Of a stretch of DNA of 64,000 nucleotides, positions 35,623-42,114 are shown one piece after another. The translations under genes and the position numbers were made by a program. The stretch is from JAJYLM01 sp964547905 (lineage in GTDB: Bacteria > JAMCPX01). Numbering within the stretch: the stretch's first letter is position 1; each line of letters begins with the position of its first letter. The stretch is taken from the NCBI GenBank assembly GCA_964547905.1, contig CAZJPN010000046.1, positions 1 to 64,000 of the forward strand, read 5' to 3'. The notes beneath the pieces were generated by a model. It was given only the letters and a program-made list of their open reading frames with translations. It was not told the origin of the DNA and ran no database searches.

Positions 35623-36521
35623 TTACACTCCATTGCCTGCCTTAAGGTTGCAAGGTTTTCCTTCATGATAGAAAGGTAATTCTTACCAGCTTTTATTCCG
35701 GTTGTAGTTAATCCTTCTCTTGGATCGAGTACAAGCGTTTTAGCCCCGGTCTCGCGGGCAATTGTTTCAGAAAGCTTTGAATTGACCAATCTTTCAAAAA
35801 ATATATATTTGATGTGTTTCTCACGCGCCAAGATTATTAACTGTGACATAGTTTTAGGTGATGGCTCTTCCTCAGGTGAGAGTCCTGCAATAGAATAGGC
35901 GTTGAACCCACACCTTTTTGCAAGGTCATTAAACGCAGCATGAGATGTGATGATATCATGAAGCTTACATGATGTAAGGCCATGCGCATAATCGTTATTG
36001 AGCCGGTTTAATTGTTCAACAAATATAGTTGTCTGAGTTTCGTAGTATTGGGCATGTTCAGGATCAATTGTTTTAAGGCTCTTGCTTATTTCTTGCACCA
36101 TGTTTTTAGCTGTTACTGGATCAAGCCATACATGAGGATCACGATTGTTGAGATAGTGTCCGTTCATGGGTGATACGAGACTTATCATCTCCAGAATTAC
36201 TATGCCCTTTTTTACAACGTCATTCTTTATCTTTGTTGCCCATGGATCAACCCCTGCACCGTTCAATATAAAAAGTCTTGCCTCATATACCTTTTTCATA
36301 TCCATTGGCGTTGGTTCATAATCATGCGGCTCTGAACCGACAGGTGTTATATTCGTTACATCTACATAATGTCCCCCAACACGACTTGCAAACTCAGCTA
36401 ACGGATAAAAACTGGCAACTACCTTTATCTTTTTCTCCTGTGCATATAAAGGATGGAGGAGTCCTAAAACAGTCATTAGTGTAATTACTGATATTGCGAA
36501 AAACTTATAGATATGTTTCAT
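35619..36521 (-). CDS. znuA: zinc-binding periplasmic lipoprotein-type solute binder ZnuA
   Basis: A 300-residue cluster A-I metal binder that delivers Zn(II) (or Mn) to an ABC importer. There is an N-terminal signal peptide (hydrophobic 5-24, cleavage after YAQ). Metal ligands His66 (SEPHDYEP), His130 (DPHVWLDP), a His in TSHAAFND and the Asp of DPREG are all present. The ZnuA His-rich loop is short here. The ATG at 36519-36521 is chosen and overlaps the end of the Fur-family gene, making a zur-znuA-znuC-znuB operon. Intact, although its ABC partners are broken. Confidence 0.9.
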   Translation of the reverse strand: MKHIYKFFAISVITLMTVLGLLHPLYAQEKKIKVVASFYPLAEFASRVGGHYVDVTNITPVGSEPHDYEPTPMDMKKVYEARLFILNGAGVDPWATKIKNDVVKKGIVILEMISLVSPMNGHYLNNRDPHVWLDPVTAKNMVQEISKSLKTIDPEHAQYYETQTTIFVEQLNRLNNDYAHGLTSCKLHDIITSHAAFNDLAKRCGFNAYSIAGLSPEEEPSPKTMSQLIILAREKHIKYIFFERLVNSKLSETIARETGAKTLVLDPREGLTTTGIKAGKNYLSIMKENLATLRQAMECK

Positions 36522-36951
36522 GGGTTTTTTCCCTATCGCCTTGTTTACATTTCTTACATATACCAAACAATTCTATTTCATACCCTCTACCTTCAAACCC
36601 TTTTTGTTTCATAGCGAGCTTATCGTACCTTGAAAGACTGCCAATCCTTATTTCTTCAACATTGTGGCATTTCACACATACAAGATGTATATGGTTATAG
36701 GCAGGGCATATCTTATAATGGACCTTTGCGTCCCCATGCAATATCTCATGAATAATATCTTCTTTTTTTAAAGCAGATATCTCCCTATAGATTGTTGTTT
36801 TATTGGGTTTTAAACCATGCTGTTCAAGTGCTGATTTTATCTCCATCGCGGTAAGGGGCTTTTGTGTGCCATACAGTATATCAATAATACCTTCTCTTAT
36901 CTTTGTTACTCTGTAACCTTTGTCTTTTAAATTCTGTATTATTGTATTCAT
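36505..36951 (-). CDS. zur: Fur-family metal-responsive regulator, probably Zur
   Basis: A 148-residue Fur-family repressor. A winged-helix DNA-binding domain (residues 1-80, with TTIYREISALKKE) is followed by a dimerisation domain with two CxxC pairs (CVKCHN near 92 and CKKC near 134), the structural zinc site. The His-rich sensory site is consistent with Fur/Zur/PerR. It is called Zur because it heads an operon with a zinc binder and ABC genes, and because a palindrome with GTTGCATTTGT arms lies 7 bases upstream. Fur or PerR specificity cannot be excluded from sequence alone. Confidence 0.8.
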   Translation of the reverse strand: MNTIIQNLKDKGYRVTKIREGIIDILYGTQKPLTAMEIKSALEQHGLKPNKTTIYREISALKKEDIIHEILHGDAKVHYKICPAYNHIHLVCVKCHNVEEIRIGSLSRYDKLAMKQKGFEGRGYEIELFGICKKCKQGDREKTHETYL

Positions 36952-36957
36952 CTTTCA

Positions 36958-37011
36958 ACAAATGCAACTTAGTTGCATTTGTAATTTATGCTTTTATAAA
37001 GCCAAAGTCAA
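36958..37011 (-). promoter_or_regulatory. zur-znu promoter with a perfect palindromic operator
   Basis: On the minus strand TTGACT (37006-37011) and TAAATT (36983-36988) are 17 bases apart. Right after the -10 box lies a perfect inverted repeat with 11-base arms ACAAATGCAAC (36958-36968) and GTTGCATTTGT (36972-36982) and a 3-base centre. It covers the transcript start and lies only 7 bases from the ATG, so binding would shut off the operon. Confidence 0.85.
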
Positions 37012-37027
37012 GCATCTTAATGAATCT

Positions 37028-37121
37028 CCACCGCCTTACAGCGGTGGTATCATTCTTTTCGGGCTTTTTGCCCGAACCGCTTTGCGGTTCCCTGCTCTCA
37101 CCCCCACCCTTACAGGTGGGG
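37028..37121. repeat. cluster of four short hairpins
   Basis: Hairpins CCACCGC/GCGGTGG (37028-37047), TTCGGGC/GCCCGAA (37058-37076), GAACCGC/GCGGTTC (37074-37090) and CCCCACC/GGTGGGG (37102-37121) follow one another. The first and last share the loop CTTACA. This resembles the ends of IS200/IS605-derived or REP/RAYT-type elements, but no transposase is present. Confidence 0.6.
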
Positions 37122-37198
37122 AACTCTCGCTAAATTAGACAATTGTTAAAAAACAGAGACTTATTGTTAAACATGAATCTCAGGATTGAGTAAATAAG

Positions 37199-37230
37199 CA
37201 ACCTTTCCTCTTGCATTTTTTGGGATAAAC
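37199..37230. repeat. copy of the dispersed 20-base module
   Basis: CAACCTTTCCTCTTGCATTT (37199-37218) matches the module family at 17 of 20 positions and is followed by TTTGGGATAAAC. Confidence 0.55.
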
Positions 37231-37255
37231 TACGTTGAACTCTTACGGTAAAGAT

Positions 37256-37327
37256 AGCGGGCGACCGGGGTCGAACCGGCGACGTCAAGCTTGGGAAGCT
37301 TGCATTCTACCACTGAATTACGCCCGC
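37256..37327 (-). tRNA. tRNA-Gly (anticodon CCC)
   Basis: Read on the minus strand, a 72-nucleotide cloverleaf forms. The acceptor stem GCGGGCG pairs with CGCCCGC. The D arm is ATTC...GAAT, the anticodon stem CAAGC/GCTTG has loop TTCCCAA (anticodon CCC), and the T arm is GCCGG-TTCGACC-CCGGT. The discriminator base is T. The 3' CCA is not encoded. Confidence 0.95.
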
Positions 37328-37399
37328 AGTATGTATCATTATTAACAGAACATGAATACAGTGTCAATTATATGTAAGCTGTTTTTTGAACGCAGTTTT

Positions 37400-37813
37400 T
37401 TATCCTCTGTTTATAGGATTTGGCCTGTTTGTTATATAACTGATATACACCGCAATCATAACAACGCCTATCAACAATTCCAACAACGATTTTTTCATTA
37501 ATCCGTATCCAAAAGAAAATATGCCCGTGAGCAGCAGAGAATGTACCAGACTGCCCAGCCGTCCTAAAATACTGTTTTTCGCCATGCCCTGAACTTCTGC
37601 TTGAGGGTTGGGCATAAGTTTGAACTCGAGTGCTGTGGTTAATTGTTTTATAAACTTATCCGATATTACAGGACAGGTGTTCCGGAGTTCTTTGTAACGC
37701 TGCAAGGCCTCTTTTTCAAGATCATTTTCCACGCATGCGTTTGCATACTGCTGATGCTGATCCTCGTTAGATGGATCGTGTACAATATTTTTCCACAGCT
37801 CTTGTTCCGTCAT
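37400..37813 (-). CDS. hypothetical membrane protein with a TPR-like N-terminus
   Basis: A 137-residue protein. The N-terminal ~65 residues are helical and hydrophilic with the DPSNEDQHQQYANAC pattern of a TPR-type hairpin. Two hydrophobic helices follow (about 85-105 and 108-126), ending in a short basic tail. A TATTAT element and an AGGT site precede the ATG. It is monocistronic, between tRNA-Gly and the cytochrome c peroxidase. I do not recognise a family and no function is suggested. Confidence 0.65.
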   Translation of the reverse strand: MTEQELWKNIVHDPSNEDQHQQYANACVENDLEKEALQRYKELRNTCPVISDKFIKQLTTALEFKLMPNPQAEVQGMAKNSILGRLGSLVHSLLLTGIFSFGYGLMKKSLLELLIGVVMIAVYISYITNRPNPINRG

Positions 37814-37891
37814 ACAAACCTATAATAGCATTGCACCCTAAAAAAGCCAGCCGTTTTTACCACTTTAGCATCCTTTGACACCTACCAAACC

Positions 37892-37920
37892 TTGACAATA
37901 AAATTTAAATAAATTATACA
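37892..37920 (+). promoter_or_regulatory. promoter of the cytochrome c peroxidase gene
   Basis: TTGACA (37892-37897) and TATACA (37915-37920) are 17 bases apart. The 5' leader contains the hairpin at 37953-37987 and an AAGGGAGG ribosome site before the ATG at 38016. Confidence 0.7.
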
Positions 37921-37952
37921 TTGTACCTAAAATAAGTCATTAAATTATGTAA

Positions 37953-37987
37953 ACCCCGTTAGAAAGGAGATGGCTTTCTAACGAGGT
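37953..37987 (+). repeat. leader hairpin of the CCCCGTTAGAAA palindrome family
   Basis: CGTTAGAAAG and CTTTCTAACG form a 10-base stem with a 7-base loop, extended after one mismatch by ACC/GGT. Similar palindromes are at 28651-28750 and 42056-42086. Confidence 0.6.
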
Positions 37988-38015
37988 AAAGAACTTATAA
38001 GGGAGGTTTGTTGTT

Positions 38016-39470
38016 ATGCTGCACAAAACCTATTTCCGGGGCAGTAGAAGTGTATTTTTAATCATTTTTTTCACCACGGCTTTTTTGGTTTTATTGTCTC
38101 TTTTTAAACCGGCGAGTTCTTTCGCTGTAAGCTTAGAAGGCTTTAAACCGTATCCGGTGCCGGTTCCTAAAAATAATCCACAGACACCGGAGAAAATAAA
38201 ACTCGGAAAGATGCTTTTTTTTGACCCGAGACTTTCGGGCAACGGCGCAATAGCATGTTCCACATGCCATATTCCTGCGACAGGATTCATTTCCCCAACA
38301 AGGCTGTCATTGTCCTTCCCATCGACTATGCACTGGAGAGCAACCGATTCGGTAATTGATGCGGCATACTTAAAATATTTATTCTGGGATGGAAGGGCGA
38401 GCTCTCTCGAACAGCAGGCGCTGGGCCCTATCGGTGCGCCGTTCGAAATGAACATGCACCTGAACTATTTGGTAGCAAGATTATATGAAATACCTCTGTA
38501 TAGAAAAATGTTCAAACAGGTATTCCATAGCGATGTGATTACGCCCGATATGGTCGCTCAAGCAATAGCCTCTTTCGAAAGAACGATAGTCGTCACGCAA
38601 ACCCCTTTTTACAGCTATGTGAACGGAGACAAAAATGCACTATCGAAACAAGCGCTCGCCGGCTTTAAATTATTTACCGGAAAAGCCGGATGCATAAGGT
38701 GTCATTATGGACCGTTTTTCACCGATAATGGTTTTCACGCATTAGGTGTGCCGGAACTTCAGTTAACCGGAGAAGAGCAAAAACTCAATGCAGCTGCAAG
38801 ACACTACTTTGCTTATAAAGCCGGCGTAAAAGACTCCAATGCTATAAACAGGGACCTCGGAAGATATTTCGTTACCCACAAAAAATCCGATATGGACAAA
38901 TTCGGAACGCCCAGTCTGATAGATGCGGTTGGTCCTTATTACATGCATAACGGCGCAATACAGGGATTATTGAATGTAGTTGAATTCTTCAACAAAGATG
39001 GGGGCATAAACGTACCAAACAAGTCAAAGATGCTGAAGCCGTTGCATTTAACCTTACAGGAAGAAAAAGAATTGGTTGCCTTTTTGGAATCACTTTACGG
39101 TCCACCGTTTGTCATAAGCCCGCCTGAGCTTCCTCCATACTCCGCCAGTGCCGTGAGCGGAGAAATAAAGCCCACCGCTTCGAGTTCGCCAACTGCTACG
39201 GGGATGGAACTGGTTAAATCGCAGGACTGCCTGTCCTGTCATTCCATACATGGAGTAGGAGGCACAATGTCCGTGGATTTAAGCGACAAAGGAGTAAGGG
39301 AGCATAGCATAAGCTGGCTCGAAACACAGATTGCCACTCCGGGAAAGCATTTTAAACCCGGCGGTCACGAAGTTCTTCTTGGAAAAGACGTGTATAACGT
39401 TATGCCGGACCATCCTCTTTTAACAAAAGAACAATTAAATGCCATTGCGATTTACCTCAAGTCATTATAA
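38016..39470 (+). CDS. tri-heme cytochrome c peroxidase/MauG-family protein
   Basis: A 484-residue exported protein. There is an N-terminal signal peptide (hydrophobic 13-31, cleavage near SSFA). Two CXXCH hemes lie in the peroxidase core (CSTCH near 81-85 and CIRCH near 224-228), as in diheme CCP/MauG enzymes that reduce hydrogen peroxide or make protein radicals. A Pro/Ser-rich linker and a third heme domain (CLSCH near 406-410) are added at the C-terminus, probably to receive electrons. It is expressed alone, from a clear promoter with a leader hairpin. Whether it is a peroxidase or a MauG-like maturase cannot be decided. Confidence 0.88.
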   Translation: MLHKTYFRGSRSVFLIIFFTTAFLVLLSLFKPASSFAVSLEGFKPYPVPVPKNNPQTPEKIKLGKMLFFDPRLSGNGAIACSTCHIPATGFISPTRLSLSFPSTMHWRATDSVIDAAYLKYLFWDGRASSLEQQALGPIGAPFEMNMHLNYLVARLYEIPLYRKMFKQVFHSDVITPDMVAQAIASFERTIVVTQTPFYSYVNGDKNALSKQALAGFKLFTGKAGCIRCHYGPFFTDNGFHALGVPELQLTGEEQKLNAAARHYFAYKAGVKDSNAINRDLGRYFVTHKKSDMDKFGTPSLIDAVGPYYMHNGAIQGLLNVVEFFNKDGGINVPNKSKMLKPLHLTLQEEKELVAFLESLYGPPFVISPPELPPYSASAVSGEIKPTASSSPTATGMELVKSQDCLSCHSIHGVGGTMSVDLSDKGVREHSISWLETQIATPGKHFKPGGHEVLLGKDVYNVMPDHPLLTKEQLNAIAIYLKSL

Positions 39471-39609
39471 GAGAGGTGAACAACTCTTCGCAATTTATCA
39501 AATGGCGTTTCGTTATTCATGACGCTATGTTCTTGCGGTTGATCGTGCTCACGGTTTCCCTATAGGCTCCACTGGCATATTCGGGATAAAACACTCCGTA
39601 AAGATCACC

Positions 39610-39645
39610 TTGACAAAAGGTTTAAAATGAATGACTATTCATTCA
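39610..39645 (+). promoter_or_regulatory. fadR-etf promoter with a FadR(TetR)-type operator
   Basis: TTGACA (39610-39615) and GACTAT (39633-39638) are 17 bases apart. The operator TGAATGA-CTAT-TCATTCA (39628-39645) overlaps the -10 box. It equals the published Bacillus FadR consensus TGAATGAnTAnTCATTCA at every fixed position. Confidence 0.85.
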
Positions 39646-39660
39646 ATATACTAATACCGT

Positions 39661-40266
39661 ATGAAAAATACCATTAATCATGAAAGAAATGACAAGCACG
39701 AACAAATATTGAGGGCGGCTATAAAAATCTTTGCAAGGAAGGGGTTTTACAATACCCGCATATCGGATATTGCAAAGGAAGCCAATGTAGCTGACGGCAC
39801 CATATATCTTTACTTTAAGAACAAGGATATACTCCTCGTATCCCTTTTCGAGGAGAGCATGAATCAGATTATACAAAGGGTGGAAGAAAAGCTCTCTCGT
39901 ATAGATGACCCTATCGAACAGTTGCGCACTTTTATAAAATTTCATTTTGAACTGATCAAAGAGGACAAATTCCTTGCAGAGGTTATATCTGTTGAGTTAA
40001 GACAGAGTAATAAGTTCATAAAGGAGTACAAAAATATAAAATTTAAAGAATATCTGAATATTATATCCGGTATTATAAGGAATGCTCAGACAAAGGGAGT
40101 GGTAGCAAAGCACCTGATGCCGGGTATACTGAAAAGGATGATATTCGGCGCACTTGATGAACTGACTCTGATCTGGGTTCTTGCGGGTGATTCGAAGTAT
40201 TCGATCGAGAAGTTAAGCAATGATGCCACGGAAGTTTTGATAAATGGCATAGCTATAAAAAAATAA
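39661..40266 (+). CDS. TetR-family regulator of fatty acid degradation (FadR/YsiA-like)
   Basis: A 201-residue TetR repressor. The helix-turn-helix (residues 12-57, with GFYNTRISDIAKEA and GTIYLYFKNKD) resembles Bacillus FadR, which releases DNA on binding long-chain acyl-CoA. The ligand domain is helical with no diagnostic residue I can name. It sits 18 bases before etfB in one transcript, just as Bacillus fadR precedes etfBA. The operator upstream of its own start fits the Bacillus FadR consensus, which makes the functional call stronger than the protein alone would. Confidence 0.85.
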   Translation: MKNTINHERNDKHEQILRAAIKIFARKGFYNTRISDIAKEANVADGTIYLYFKNKDILLVSLFEESMNQIIQRVEEKLSRIDDPIEQLRTFIKFHFELIKEDKFLAEVISVELRQSNKFIKEYKNIKFKEYLNIISGIIRNAQTKGVVAKHLMPGILKRMIFGALDELTLIWVLAGDSKYSIEKLSNDATEVLINGIAIKK

Positions 40267-40283
40267 ACATAGAGGAGGTAACA

Positions 40284-41036
40284 GTGAAGATTCTTGTAAC
40301 TGTAAAACGGGTAAGCGATCCAGAGGCAAAACTGAAGATAAAGCCTGATGGATCATGGATACAAACAGAGGGTGTAAAGTTTGTCGTAAATCCATTTGAC
40401 GAGATCGCTGTGGAAGAGGCATTGAAGATAAAAGAAAAACAAACGGGAGAAGTTGTAGTGGTTTCGATTGGAGACAAAGTGGTTACGGAACAGATAAGAG
40501 CTGCACTTGCAATGGGGGCGGACAGGGGTATATTTGTCAATTACACCGGAAGCTATGATTCTTATGATATTGCAAATATCCTGCAAAAGGTCGTTGAGCA
40601 GGAAAAACCAGAAATCATTATTCTCGGTAAACAGGCCGTAGACGATGATATGGGGGCAGCGGGTTTTATGCTTGCAGAACTGCTCGGATATCCTCAGGCA
40701 GGATTTGCTTCAAAAGTAGAGATTTCGGATGATAAGAAAAAGGCAAAGGTAACACGGGAGATTGACGGCGGGCTTGAGGTCAAAGAGGTTGAACTGCCGT
40801 GTATTATTACAGCAGACTTGAGATTGAACACGCCAAGGTATGCATCTTTACCGAATATCATGAAAGCAAAACAAAAGTCCATAAAAGAGTTTACCGTTGA
40901 TGCTCTCGGTGTTGCGGTGAAACCGCGCGTTACCGTCAAAAAATTGACAGAACCGCCGAAGAGGAAGGGCGGGGTAAAGGTAGAATCTGTTCAGGATCTT
41001 GTAAATAAATTAAAGAACGAAGCAAAGGTCATATAG
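40284..41036 (+). CDS. etfB: electron transfer flavoprotein beta subunit
   Basis: A 250-residue subunit that, with EtfA, carries electrons from acyl-CoA dehydrogenases. The N-terminal MKILVTVKRVSDPEAK, the GKQAVDDD segment and the SLPNIMKAKQK element near 190 are typical. The start is GTG at 40284 with a GAGGAGG site ahead. It is translated with etfA, 11 bases downstream. The sequence is of the ordinary, non-bifurcating length. Confidence 0.96.
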   Translation: MKILVTVKRVSDPEAKLKIKPDGSWIQTEGVKFVVNPFDEIAVEEALKIKEKQTGEVVVVSIGDKVVTEQIRAALAMGADRGIFVNYTGSYDSYDIANILQKVVEQEKPEIIILGKQAVDDDMGAAGFMLAELLGYPQAGFASKVEISDDKKKAKVTREIDGGLEVKEVELPCIITADLRLNTPRYASLPNIMKAKQKSIKEFTVDALGVAVKPRVTVKKLTEPPKRKGGVKVESVQDLVNKLKNEAKVI

Positions 41037-41047
41037 AGGAGGCTAAA

Positions 41048-42025
41048 ATGGGTAATGTAATAATACTATGCGAACATAAAAACGGCGAACTGATAAAGCA
41101 GAGCCTTTCCGCGGTCAAGGCAGGTATTGATGCGGCAAAAGCTACCGCAGGAAAATCTTTTTTGCTGGTGATTGGCTCAGGCATAGATAAGGCAAAAGAA
41201 TCGGTATCACACTTTGGCGCTGACGGCGTCATAGCTGTTGAGGACGCTTCTCTTGCAGGGTATACAGCAGAGGCTTATGCAATTGCGGCATTTGAGGCTG
41301 TAAAATCTCAGTCAGCAGGGCTTGTCCTGGCAACAACATCGGCCTTTTCAAAAGACATTCTCCCGAGGTTGGCTGTCAAACTCAAAGCGGGTATGGTATC
41401 CGATATACTATCAATAAAAACTGAAGGTGGAAAGTTTTCAGGTTTCACAAGGGCAATGTGGGCAGGAAGCATGGTAGCGGATGTCGAGGTGAGTGCGGAT
41501 GTCATTGTTGCGACGGTAAGAGGAACAGCATTTGCACATGCAGCTGCTATGGACAAGGCATCACCGGTCATACCGGTCAGCGTAAAAATAGATCAAAGCG
41601 CGTTAAAGGCGAAATCCCTTGAGACAATAGAACATAAATCAACCAGACCGCAATTGACGGATGCCAGTGTGGTTATATCCGGCGGAAGAGGACTGAAAGG
41701 GCCTGAAGGATTTAAAACCATAGAGCAGCTTGCAGACCTGTTTGGTGCTGCAATAGGGGCTTCAAGGGCTGCTGTTGATGCAGGCTGGGTACCGAACGAT
41801 CTTCAGGTCGGGCAAACAGGCAAGATGGTTGCTCCAAGCCTCTATATAGCAATCGGTATATCCGGCGCAATTCAGCACCTTGCAGGTATGAAAGACTCAA
41901 AGACAATCGTTGCGATAAACAAGGACCCGGATGCACCGATCTTTCAGATAGCGGATTACGGGCTTGTTGCCGATTTTGCAAAGGCAGTCCCGGAATTGGT
42001 TGAAGAAATAAAGAAAGTAAAATAA
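41048..42025 (+). CDS. etfA: electron transfer flavoprotein alpha subunit
   Basis: A 325-residue subunit holding the FAD. The C-terminal FAD-binding region is complete: VVISGGRGLKGPE, GASRAAVDAGWVPNDLQVGQTGK and GAIQHLAGMKDSKTIVAINKDP. It acts in the cytoplasm with EtfB, passing electrons to the membrane Fe-S oxidoreductase encoded 89 bases downstream. An AGAGGAGG ribosome site precedes the ATG. A hairpin lies in the gap before the next gene. Confidence 0.97.
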   Translation: MGNVIILCEHKNGELIKQSLSAVKAGIDAAKATAGKSFLLVIGSGIDKAKESVSHFGADGVIAVEDASLAGYTAEAYAIAAFEAVKSQSAGLVLATTSAFSKDILPRLAVKLKAGMVSDILSIKTEGGKFSGFTRAMWAGSMVADVEVSADVIVATVRGTAFAHAAAMDKASPVIPVSVKIDQSALKAKSLETIEHKSTRPQLTDASVVISGGRGLKGPEGFKTIEQLADLFGAAIGASRAAVDAGWVPNDLQVGQTGKMVAPSLYIAIGISGAIQHLAGMKDSKTIVAINKDPDAPIFQIADYGLVADFAKAVPELVEEIKKVK

Positions 42026-42055
42026 ATAAACAAATAGAGCAAGGGCAATTCATTC

Positions 42056-42086
42056 ACCCCGTTAAAGGCAGTGTCCCTAACGGGGT
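42056..42086 (+). repeat. hairpin between etfA and the membrane oxidoreductase
   Basis: ACCCCGTTA (42056-42064) and TAACGGGGT (42078-42086) form a perfect 9-base stem. Flanking GGGCAATT/AATTGTCCC can extend it. It may tune expression of the downstream gene and belongs to the CCCCGTTA palindrome family. Confidence 0.6.
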
Positions 42087-42114
42087 AAATTGTCCCTGCT
42101 GACAGGGAGGTAGC

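Noticed and set aside
37028..37121. Hairpin cluster as a CRISPR array
   Set aside because: Stems differ, spacing is irregular and there are no repeated direct units or cas genes.
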